Source of the DNA: an uncultured Bacteroidales bacterium
GTDB lineage: Bacteria; Bacteroidota; Bacteroidia; Bacteroidales; Bacteroidaceae
DNA length: 11,849 nt
Direction: 5' to 3'
NCBI GenBank assembly: GCA_937901185.1
Contig: CALCHR010000072.1
Span: 1-11,849 of the forward strand
The position numbers and the translations under genes are program-made. The notes beneath the pieces were generated by a model. The model had not been told where the DNA came from. It saw only the letters and a program-made list of their open reading frames with translations, and did no database searches. Shown here piece after piece: positions 5,722 to 11,849 of this stretch (positions within the stretch are counted from its first letter, which is position 1; each line of letters starts with the position of its first letter).

Positions 5722-7050
5722 TCATACATTCTTGTAGCGCCAAGTTCCTTTGCGCAAGTAAGTCCAGCAGAGCAAAAGAGCAGGCACGTGGTAGACGTGT
5801 TCGCTCAACCAACATACCGGAAGCGAGGCGCGGAGGTAGAAGATGGCCACTACGATGAAGAGGGTGTAGATGCTGAGCGAGAGTGTTTCTATCCAGAGTG
5901 CGCGGCGGGTGTTACCGGTTCCCATCACGGTGCAGAGCAGAATGCGGGTGGGGATGGTGAGTAAGTAGGAGGAGAGCAGCACGTAGAGCGAGCCGATGCC
6001 GGCTGATACCAGATGGGGCTCGTCGGTGTAGATGCGTAGTACGCTTTCGGGGATGAGGCTCACGAGAATCATCATGGGGATGACGATGTAGAAAGCCAGT
6101 TTGGTGCTTCGCTTCACAAGGGGAATGACAGAGTCGGCCTCGCCCTGTCCCATCAAGTTGCTGGCCAGCGTGCTGGTGGTGGTGGCTATGGCATTGATGG
6201 TCATAAAGAAGAACGACGACACGTTGCGGATGATGTTCGTAACGGCCAACTCGCGCTCGCCCAGATGCTCTACAGCCAGGAAGAAAAGGAACCATGTGCC
6301 CAGCGAGAGGAAATTCTGTAGCATGGTCCATACCGAGAGGCTGAACACGCGGCCGAAGAGCTGGCGGTGGAATGTGGGGCGAAGGTGCAGACCATATTTT
6401 TTATAGTCGAGCTTGAGGCGTGTGTTCAGTATAAAGAATAGCATCGACACCGCCTCTGCCAACACCGAGCCTAAAGCTGCGCCTGCAATTCCCATAGCGG
6501 GGCAGCCAAATTTACCAAAGATTAAGATGTAATTGAAGAGGATGTTGCTCGTCACCATCAAGATGGAGTTGAGCGTAAGCGTTTTGGTGTTGGTCGTAGC
6601 TACGTAGAAAGCTCTGAACATAATGGCTACGAAGGCAAAGAAGAAGCCGTAGACGCGCCAGTTAAGGTAGTCCATCGCTGCGGCATAAACGTCGGGCGAG
6701 GAGATGATGCTATGCAGAATACCGGAACTGCCGAAACGGATGAAAGAGAAAAGCAGGGCGGCGATGCCAAGCAATAGGAGTAGGCTATGGTAAAAGACAT
6801 TGCCTACTTCGAGAAGGTTGCCTTCGCCGTTGCGGCGTCCCATGATGATTTGCGAACCTGTGCCGAGTCCGAGGCCAAGCATGAAGATGGCGATGTAGAA
6901 TATGCTGCCCAAGGCAGAAGCTCCCAGCTCCACTTCGCCCACACGTCCAAGAAATGCCGTGTCCGTCATGCCTACGAGTTGCTCCATCAGTACGCTGATG
7001 AGAACGGGGTAGGCTATTTTCCAAATCTGTCCGTAGCTGTATTGCTTCAT
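5722..7050 (-). CDS. MATE-family multidrug/toxin efflux transporter
   Basis: MATE transporters are inner-membrane proteins that export cationic drugs or metabolites in exchange for sodium or protons. The 442-residue protein from the ATG at 7050 (MKQYSYGQIWKIAYPVLISV) has about twelve hydrophobic segments in two homologous halves. The N-half has MEQLVGMTDTAFLGRVGEVELGASAL in segments 1-2 and FMLGLGLGTGSQIIMGRRNGEG in segments 2-3, both typical of the DinF/NorM superfamily. The C-half repeats the pattern with SVWTMLQNFLSLGTWFLF and ATTTSTLASNLMGQGE. An earlier in-frame ATG at 7104 would add 18 polar residues; I reject it because a promoter-like -7 element lies just downstream of it and homologues I recall begin near residue 19. 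Substrate and coupling ion cannot be told from sequence alone. Confidence 0.92.
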   Translation of the reverse strand: MKQYSYGQIWKIAYPVLISVLMEQLVGMTDTAFLGRVGEVELGASALGSIFYIAIFMLGLGLGTGSQIIMGRRNGEGNLLEVGNVFYHSLLLLLGIAALLFSFIRFGSSGILHSIISSPDVYAAAMDYLNWRVYGFFFAFVAIMFRAFYVATTNTKTLTLNSILMVTSNILFNYILIFGKFGCPAMGIAGAALGSVLAEAVSMLFFILNTRLKLDYKKYGLHLRPTFHRQLFGRVFSLSVWTMLQNFLSLGTWFLFFLAVEHLGERELAVTNIIRNVSSFFFMTINAIATTTSTLASNLMGQGEADSVIPLVKRSTKLAFYIVIPMMILVSLIPESVLRIYTDEPHLVSAGIGSLYVLLSSYLLTIPTRILLCTVMGTGNTRRALWIETLSLSIYTLFIVVAIFYLRASLPVCWLSEHVYHVPALLLCWTYLRKGTWRYKNV

Positions 7051-7091
7051 TGTATTCTGAAAAGGGGCTTGTGCTGCCGTGGGATGGTGTG

Positions 7092-7123
7092 CGAAGTTAC
7101 TCAATTAAATCCGTACGGACAAC
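7092..7123 (-). promoter_or_regulatory. Candidate MATE promoter with an internal palindrome
   Basis: On the minus strand, GTTG (7123-7120), 20 bases, then TAACTTCG (7099-7092) match the Bacteroidetes promoter at 3 of 4 and 5 of 6 defined bases. The 10-bp palindrome TCCGTACGGA (7110-7119) directly follows the -33 element. That is a plausible operator position for a repressor controlling the efflux gene. Transcription from near 7086 supports the ATG at 7050. Confidence 0.4.
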
Positions 7124-7133
7124 TCCGACAAAG

Positions 7134-7166
7134 AAAAAGCCCCGCCGAATAGTTCGGCAGGGCTTT
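7134..7166 (-). terminator. Intrinsic terminator of the GH109 gene
   Basis: AAAGCCC (7136-7142) pairs with GGGCTTT (7160-7166), and GCCGAA (7144-7149) pairs with TTCGGC (7153-7158). One mismatch interrupts the stem and the loop is 3 bases. On the minus strand it runs into TTTTTCTTTG. It lies 65 bases beyond the GH109 stop codon. Confidence 0.82.
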
Positions 7167-7230
7167 ATGGGATTGTGGAGAGTGAATCTCTAAGGAGAAA
7201 ACTCTCGGCTGCTTATAGGTGCAGAAATTT

Positions 7231-8934
7231 TTACTTCTTGCACTTGCCGCAGCACTCTGTCATTTGCTTCTCAGCCTTAGCTACAGCCTTGTCGTAAGCT
7301 TTTTGAGCCTTGGCAACAACTTTTTGAGCTGCCTTTTGAGCCTTGGCTTCTGTAGCCTTAGTAGCTTCTTTCTTGGCAGCCTTGAGTGCATCGTAGAGAG
7401 CCCACAAGTTGTTGTCTTTCACAGCTTGTACGTGCTTAGCTGTAAATGCTTGAGCAGCGGCCTCAGTAGCTTTTTCAGCTTCGGGCTCAGCGTAAGCGTG
7501 CTTGTAACCCTTCACGTCGTTCCAGTGACCACGAGTGAAGTCGGGGAAAGTTACGGCAGCGCAGTTGTTGTCCATAGAGAGTGTACCCAACTCTGCGAGG
7601 CAGCACCATTCAGCCATGTCGTAAACGTCCATGTCGAGGGGCAGACCATTCTGCAAGCAGTAAACCAAGCGGGCATCCATCATGAAGTCCATACCGCCGT
7701 GGCCCATTTCGCGACCAAGTTCACCATACTTTGTAAGGATGGGGTGGTAGTATTTCTTTTCAAGCGCAGCAGCTTGCTCGGCATTGATGAAGTCGTGTGC
7801 GTTGAGGTTGTCTACAGCAGGAGCTTCTGTACCCTTGAGAGCATCTGCAGAGAGAGCATACTTGGCTTCGGGATACTTGGTAGCATAACCCTTTGTACCG
7901 GTGAGCTTGAACAAACGGTTGTAGGGCTGGGGAGTCATTACGTTGTGCTGGATTTCTACTACCTTACCCTTAGCAGTACGCATGAGGGTAGTGGTGTGGT
8001 CGCCGTTGCGGAATTCCTTGCACTCCTTGCCGGTCTTGTTTTCCACCCATTCTTTACCTACGAAGCTTTCAGTATCCATTGCGATGAGGGTAGTGAAACG
8101 GTCGCCGCGGTGGATATCAAGGCACTGAGCTACGGGACCAAGGCCGTGAGTAGCGTAGAGGTCGCCACGGTTTTCCTTGTTGTACTTCATACGCCAGTGG
8201 AGGTTCTCTGTGTCGTTGTCGTTAGGATCTTTCCAGTAGTAGTCCCAGAACCATTCGAGACCGTGGATGTAGGCACCTTCTGCGCGGATGATTTCACCGA
8301 ATACGCCATCTTGAGCCATTGCAAGTGCGTTGAGCTCATAGTAGTCGTAGCAGCAGTTTTCAAGGATGAAGCAGTGGAGGCGAGTTTGCTCAGAGAGGTT
8401 GATCAAGCTCCAGCACTGTTCGAGGTTCATAGCTGAGGGAACTTCGATGGCAGCGTGCTTGCCGTTTTCCATAGCGAACTTAGCTACGGGATAGTGGTGG
8501 TTCCAGTCGGTAGCGATGTACACCAAGTCTACGTCCGGACGCTTGCAAATTTCTTGGTATCCGAATTCGCCAGAGTAGATAGCTGCGGGAGCAAGACCTT
8601 TCTTCTTGAGATACTCTTGGCATTCTTCAGCGCGAGCTTCTTCATAGTCGCAGAGAGCTACGATTTCTACACCGGGGATGTGGGCGAAGCGGTTAACAGC
8701 TCCATCACCACGCATGCCGAGACCAACGAATGCTACGCGTACGGTCTTGATAGGAGCAGCCTTCAAGCCGAGTACGTGCTGCTGACCGGCAGGACGAGAG
8801 GGAGTTTCTACAACGATTGTACCCTTGTCCCAATGCCACTTGGTAGAGGGAGAGAGCGACTGTGCCACAGCTTGGCTGCTGAGAGCTACAACTAAAGCAA
8901 AGGACAGAGCCAATACTTTACAAAGCTTTTTCAT
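7231..8934 (-). CDS. Secreted Gfo/Idh/MocA-fold protein of GH109 type (NAD-dependent alpha-N-acetylgalactosaminidase-like)
   Basis: GH109 enzymes cleave terminal alpha-linked N-acetylgalactosamine using tightly bound NAD, by a transient oxidation/elimination mechanism. Residues 1-25 are a signal peptide (basic MKK, hydrophobic core, AVAQ cleavage site). The Rossmann motif GLGMRG is at 71-76. The substrate domain has ENCCYDYYELNALAM (192-206), GLEWFWDYYW (225-234), the YATHGLGPVAQ block (260-270) and GHGGMDFMM (411-419). In YATH, Y260 and H263 have the same spacing as the catalytic Tyr/His pair (225/228) I recall for the Elizabethkingia enzyme. After the fold ends near 485, a tail of about 80 residues rich in Ala and Lys continues to ECCGKCKK at the C-terminus, which I do not know from this family. 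The likely natural role is mucin or host-glycan degradation. A plain Gfo/Idh/MocA dehydrogenase is the alternative. Confidence 0.88.
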   Translation of the reverse strand: MKKLCKVLALSFALVVALSSQAVAQSLSPSTKWHWDKGTIVVETPSRPAGQQHVLGLKAAPIKTVRVAFVGLGMRGDGAVNRFAHIPGVEIVALCDYEEARAEECQEYLKKKGLAPAAIYSGEFGYQEICKRPDVDLVYIATDWNHHYPVAKFAMENGKHAAIEVPSAMNLEQCWSLINLSEQTRLHCFILENCCYDYYELNALAMAQDGVFGEIIRAEGAYIHGLEWFWDYYWKDPNDNDTENLHWRMKYNKENRGDLYATHGLGPVAQCLDIHRGDRFTTLIAMDTESFVGKEWVENKTGKECKEFRNGDHTTTLMRTAKGKVVEIQHNVMTPQPYNRLFKLTGTKGYATKYPEAKYALSADALKGTEAPAVDNLNAHDFINAEQAAALEKKYYHPILTKYGELGREMGHGGMDFMMDARLVYCLQNGLPLDMDVYDMAEWCCLAELGTLSMDNNCAAVTFPDFTRGHWNDVKGYKHAYAEPEAEKATEAAAQAFTAKHVQAVKDNNLWALYDALKAAKKEATKATEAKAQKAAQKVVAKAQKAYDKAVAKAEKQMTECCGKCKK

Positions 8935-9002
8935 AAGGATAAATTTTTTAGTATGGTTAATAAATTATAGATGTCTCGTGGTCTGTGCAATATATGCAAG
9001 GG

Positions 9003-9033
9003 CAAAGATACATAAATCCTTAAGAACTGCAAA
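9003..9033 (-). promoter_or_regulatory. Consensus Bacteroidetes promoter of the GH109 gene
   Basis: On the minus strand, TTTG (9033-9030), 19 bases, then TATCTTTG (9010-9003) match the -33/-7 consensus at every defined base. The predicted start near 8997 gives a leader of about 60 bases that is AT-rich and has no Shine-Dalgarno site. A strong promoter fits the codon choice of this gene, in which Lys is mostly AAG. Confidence 0.75.
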
Positions 9034-9117
9034 AAACTTTTTCCTTATTTTATATAATATATGTGTGGCCTGTATTGGATTTCTTGTTCCTGGAAAAATG
9101 GTGTTTAGGGTGGCGTT

Positions 9118-9203
9118 TTCTTAGTAGCTTTCTAGGAATTCTTAGTAAACTACAAATTTTTCCTAGTAAACTCCGAGTTTTTCCTAGAAGTTTACTAAGA
9201 AAA
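9118..9203. repeat. 21-base-phased TTCTTAGTA repeat array, locus 2
   Basis: Four units begin at exactly 21-base steps: TTCTTAGTAG (9118), TTCTTAGTAAACT (9139), TTCCTAGTAAACT (9160) and TTCCTAG (9181). The array closes with an inverted copy, AGTTTACTAAGAA (9189-9201), the exact reverse complement of the unit at 9139-9151, so a 13-bp stem with a 37-base loop is possible. The start (GCGTTTTCTTAGTAG and CTTTC) and the inverted ending (TTTACTAAGAAA) resemble locus 1 at 4303-4387. Units here are more diverged than at locus 1. The region lies between the GH109 promoter and the cdsA terminator and is non-coding; apart from these features the 360-base gap holds nothing I recognise. Confidence 0.82.
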
Positions 9204-9222
9204 GGCCTTAAAATAGGGGTAC

Positions 9223-9281
9223 AAAAAAAGCCTTGCAAAGCGCTTTTCCTGTAAGCTTGGGATGCGGCTTTGCAAGGCTTT
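9223..9281 (-). terminator. Intrinsic terminator of the ftsH-cdsA operon
   Basis: AAAGCCTTGCAAAGC (9227-9241) and GCTTTGCAAGGCTTT (9267-9281) are a perfect 15-bp inverted repeat with a 25-base loop. On the minus strand the stem runs straight into seven T. The first stem base is 14 bases past the cdsA stop codon, an ideal position. Confidence 0.85.
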
Positions 9282-9294
9282 CTGTATGCTGTGC

Positions 9295-10140
9295 TTAGAT
9301 ATTGAGCAGGTAGAAATAGAGCACGGAGGCGGGGATGGCCAGCAGGGCCGAGTCGAAGCGGTCTAGCATTCCGCCGTGGCCGGGAAGGATGTTGCCGCTA
9401 TCCTTGATGCCGAGCTGGCGCTTGAAGAGGCTTTCCACCAAGTCGCCCCAGGTGCCGAATACGCAGACCGTAAGGCCGAAACCAAGCCAGTAGAGGAGGG
9501 GCATCTTCTCTGGGAAGAAATGCCAAAGGACTACGGCTGCTGCCAAGCAAAGCAGTCCACCGCCGATGCTTCCTACCCATGACTTCTTAGGCGAGATGCG
9601 CTCGAAGAGCTTGGCTGGGAAATAGCGGCTCAGTGTGCAACCGCAGAGGTAGGCTCCCGTATCGCTCACCCAAAGGAAGATGAATACCGAGAGAGGGTAG
9701 ATCCACTCGTAGCAAACGCGGTTGGTCATCGCATCGTAGCGGAAAGCCAGGACGAATATCATGGAGAACGCCAGGGCAATATATAGCTGCGAGGCAAAAG
9801 CGTAGGCCCAGTTTTTTAAGGGGTCGGGTTGCTTGCGGTATAGCTCGTTGATGAGGAGATAGAGCAGTGTGAAGAGGTAGGGGATGAAGTGGCGCGACTG
9901 GGTGGCCTCGGAACAGAAACCGGCCACAGCCAGCATGAGGCAAACGCCTGCCAGCGTGTTGATAAGACGGTTCACTTGCGCTCCGGCATAGCGGTTCACG
10001 TTGGTAGAAAATTCCCAGATGCTCAGCGCGGTGCCCAAAGTGAAAAACACTACTAGCGTGGCGGGCGAGTAGACTGTGCAGCCTACCAAAGCTGCGACAT
10101 AGAGCACCCCGGTAAGGGCACGAAGAAAAAAGTTATTCAT
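9295..10140 (-). CDS. cdsA: Phosphatidate cytidylyltransferase (CDP-diglyceride synthase)
   Basis: CdsA makes CDP-diacylglycerol from phosphatidic acid and CTP in the inner membrane, the branch point for all bacterial phospholipids. The 281-residue protein has about seven to eight hydrophobic segments, normal for the family. The family signature lies at the C-terminus: SLFKRQLGIKDSGNILPGHG followed by GMLDRFDSALLAIP (about residues 234-267). It has the KR, KD and HGG-DRxD residues that bind metal and nucleotide. FLWVSDTGAYLCG (about 155-167) is the second conserved block. The start codon at 10140-10138 lies inside the end of ftsH (shared ATGAATAA, 8 bases), so the two are translationally coupled. 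A strong terminator follows. The ftsH-cdsA order is common in Bacteroidales. Confidence 0.95.
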   Translation of the reverse strand: MNNFFLRALTGVLYVAALVGCTVYSPATLVVFFTLGTALSIWEFSTNVNRYAGAQVNRLINTLAGVCLMLAVAGFCSEATQSRHFIPYLFTLLYLLINELYRKQPDPLKNWAYAFASQLYIALAFSMIFVLAFRYDAMTNRVCYEWIYPLSVFIFLWVSDTGAYLCGCTLSRYFPAKLFERISPKKSWVGSIGGGLLCLAAAVVLWHFFPEKMPLLYWLGFGLTVCVFGTWGDLVESLFKRQLGIKDSGNILPGHGGMLDRFDSALLAIPASVLYFYLLNI

Positions 10141-11849
10141 GGCTGGTTTCTTCTTTGGTTTCTACTGTGGTTTCTGAAGCCACATCAGCTGTGCTTGACG
10201 TGTGGGCTTCGTCGAAGGTGATAACCTCTTTTTGCTCAGTCTCCAGAAGTTCGTCGGCACGGCTCTTCCAGGGACGCTTGCCAAATATGTTTTCTACGTC
10301 CTCAGTGAAGATTACTTCCTTGTTGATAAGAATTTCAGCCAGCGCAGCGTGTTTGGCTGCGTGCTCGCTGAGTATTGATTTAGCTCTGAGGTATTGCTCG
10401 TTGATAAGTTTCTTCACTTCCGAGTCAATTTTCTCGGCAGTCTTTTCCGAATAAGGCTTGGTGAAGGAATACTCTTGGTTGTTGTAGTAGCAGAGGTTGG
10501 AGAGCTCGTCGCTCATACCTAGGTATGCCACCATGCCGTATGCACGCTTCGTGACTGTCTCCAGGTCGTTGAGCGCACCGGAGGAAATGTGGCCGGTAAA
10601 GAGTTCTTCAGCGGCGCGGCCTCCCAGAGTGGCGCAAATCTCATCGAGCATCTGCTCCTTGGTAGTAATGTTGCGCTCCTCAGGCAAGTACCATGCGGCG
10701 CCAAGGGCTTGTCCGCGCGGCACAATGGTTACCTTCACTAGCGGATTTGCGTATTTCAACATCCAGGATACGGAGGCGTGTCCGGCCTCGTGGATGGCTA
10801 TGGTGCGTTTCTCTTCTGCGGTCATCACCTTTGTCTTTTTCTCCAAACCGCCTATGATGCGGTCCACGGCATCAAGGAAATCCTGCTTGCCCACATTGGT
10901 GCGGTTGTGGCGTGCGGCGATGAGTGCGGCCTCGTTGCACACGTTGGCGATATCGGCGCCGGAGAAGCCCGGAGTTTGGCGGGCCAGCAAATCGATGTCA
11001 AGTCCTTCGTCGAGCTTAAGCGGTGTGAGGTGTACCTTGAAGATGGCAACACGCTCGGGCAAGTCGGGGAGGTCCACATGGATTTGTCGGTCGAAGCGGC
11101 CGGCGCGCAGCAGGGCCTTGTCGAGGATGTCTACGCGGTTGGTGGCTGCCAGGATTATCACGCCCGAGTTAGTGCCGAAGCCGTCCATCTCTGTGAGCAA
11201 CTGGTTGAGGGTGTTTTCGCGCTCGTCGTTACCGCCAAACGCGGGGTTCTTGCCGCGGGCACGTCCCACGGCGTCTATCTCGTCGATGAAGATGATACAG
11301 GGAGCTTTCTCTTTGGCTTGGCGGAACAAGTCGCGTACGCGGCTGGCACCAACGCCGACAAACATTTCTACGAAGTCGGAACCCGACATGGAGAAGAAAG
11401 GCACGTCGGCCTCGCCGGCTACAGCTTTTGCCAGCAAGGTCTTTCCGGTTCCCGGAGGGCCTACAAGCAGTGCGCCCTTAGGTATCTTTCCTCCCAGCTC
11501 GGTATATTTTTGTGGGTTCTTAAGGAAGTCTACAATCTCCTGCACCTCTTGCTTGGCGCCCTCTTGTCCGGCTACGTCCTTGAAGGTGATGTGCAGGCCC
11601 GAGCCCTTTTCGAAGAGGCGGGCTTTGCTTTTGCCTACGCTGAAGATGCCGCCGCCGTTGTTTGAACCGCCGCTCATGCGCTTCATAAAGAATACCCAGA
11701 GTCCCACAAGCAGGATGATGGGGAGTAGGCTGGTCAGCAAGCTTAACCAGAACTTGTCGCTTTCTTCATAGCGCACAGAGCCTTTGTACTGCTGGCTTTC
11801 CAGAAAGTCTTCCACCTTGTCTGTTGAGGGGTAGCGTGTGGAGACGGTG
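10133..11849 (-). CDS. ftsH: ATP-dependent zinc metalloprotease FtsH, 5' end beyond the window
   Basis: FtsH is the hexameric membrane-bound AAA+ protease that removes misassembled membrane proteins and selected regulators. The frame stays open to the right edge, where the first visible residues are TVSTRYPSTDKVEDFLES. The GTG at 11815 is an internal valine, not a start. A piece of the periplasmic domain leads to transmembrane helix 2 (LSLLTSLLPIILLVGLWVFF). Counting from that valine, Walker A GPPGTGKT is at 119-126, Walker B IIFIDEID at 174-181, and the second region of homology ATNRVDILDKALLRAGRFDR at 224-243. The zinc site HEAGH is at 342-346, with a likely third ligand D417 in LNDLET. All catalytic motifs are intact. 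The C-terminus is an acidic Thr/Glu/Ser-rich tail (about the last 35 residues). The start of the gene and the promoter lie outside. Confidence 0.97.
   Translation of the reverse strand, partial: TVSTRYPSTDKVEDFLESQQYKGSVRYEESDKFWLSLLTSLLPIILLVGLWVFFMKRMSGGSNNGGGIFSVGKSKARLFEKGSGLHITFKDVAGQEGAKQEVQEIVDFLKNPQKYTELGGKIPKGALLVGPPGTGKTLLAKAVAGEADVPFFSMSGSDFVEMFVGVGASRVRDLFRQAKEKAPCIIFIDEIDAVGRARGKNPAFGGNDERENTLNQLLTEMDGFGTNSGVIILAATNRVDILDKALLRAGRFDRQIHVDLPDLPERVAIFKVHLTPLKLDEGLDIDLLARQTPGFSGADIANVCNEAALIAARHNRTNVGKQDFLDAVDRIIGGLEKKTKVMTAEEKRTIAIHEAGHASVSWMLKYANPLVKVTIVPRGQALGAAWYLPEERNITTKEQMLDEICATLGGRAAEELFTGHISSGALNDLETVTKRAYGMVAYLGMSDELSNLCYYNNQEYSFTKPYSEKTAEKIDSEVKKLINEQYLRAKSILSEHAAKHAALAEILINKEVIFTEDVENIFGKRPWKSRADELLETEQKEVITFDEAHTSSTADVASETTVETKEETSHE

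Noticed and set aside
7048..7104. Upstream ATG (7104) as the MATE start
   Set aside because: It lies upstream of the candidate -7 element and would add a polar stretch not expected before transmembrane helix 1.
7219..8436. A 405-codon open frame on the plus strand across the GH109 gene
   Set aside because: It is Val/Ser/Leu-rich shadow sequence opposite a clear signal-peptide and Rossmann-fold gene, and crosses that gene's stop.
9050..9254. Short open frames of about 60 codons on both strands over the locus 2 repeats
   Set aside because: Their periodic Leu/Lys/Arg content follows from the 21-base repeat (a multiple of three). There is no start signal, and they overlap terminator arms.
10497..11771. 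A 424-codon open frame on the plus strand inside ftsH
   Set aside because: Composition is Ser/Arg/Pro-rich shadow coding opposite conserved AAA and protease motifs of FtsH.

Overview
The window joins two pieces of DNA that look as if they come from different phyla. Bases 1 to roughly 803-836 carry the first half of spoIVA, an endospore-coat ATPase gene confined to spore-forming Firmicutes, with a strong Shine-Dalgarno site and a good match to a mother-cell sigma-E promoter. From about 837 to the end, everything reads as Bacteroidales, perhaps Prevotella-like. The gene content fits (PerR with an N-rubredoxin rubrerythrin, amidase with MCE protein, ftsH-cdsA, GH109), and several genes have the Bacteroidetes promoter form TTTG-N19/20-TAnnTTTG with no purine-rich ribosome binding site. 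The rubrerythrin gene is cut off exactly where the Firmicute-like DNA begins. The simplest reading is a chimeric (misassembled) contig, not a transfer event.

Layout. (1) 1-803: spoIVA, minus strand, running off the left edge, plus its leader and promoter. (2) 804-836: junction zone. (3) 837-1708, minus strand: oxidative-stress operon perR-rbr with a Bacteroidetes promoter and a perfect 7-1-7 palindrome between the predicted transcription start and the perR start codon. (4) 1879-4130, plus strand: secreted N-acetylmuramoyl-L-alanine amidase with a C-terminal SPOR-like domain, then a membrane-anchored MCE/MlaD protein 15 bases later. (5) 4131-4560: convergent intergenic region with a terminator for each side and an array of repeats spaced 21 bases. 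(6) 4561-7123, minus strand: a MATE efflux transporter then trpS, each with its own promoter-like element. (7) 7134-9033, minus strand: a secreted GH109-type NAD-dependent glycosidase with an odd Ala/Lys-rich, Cys-ending tail, a near-consensus promoter and a terminator. (8) 9118-9281: a second array of the same 21-base-phased repeat family, then a terminator with a perfect 15-bp stem. (9) 9295-11849, minus strand: cdsA overlapping the end of ftsH by 8 bases; ftsH runs off the right edge.

How the genes work together. perR-rbr is a peroxide-sensing and peroxide-reducing unit. The amidase and MCE protein are both cell-envelope proteins and probably cotranscribed. ftsH-cdsA couples membrane protein quality control with phospholipid precursor synthesis. 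Most of the window is ordinary housekeeping DNA. I do not see a new defence, mobile or biosynthetic system. The features most worth a second look are the phylum-level junction, the 21-base-phased repeats at two separate intergenic sites, the candidate PerR operator and the GH109 tail.
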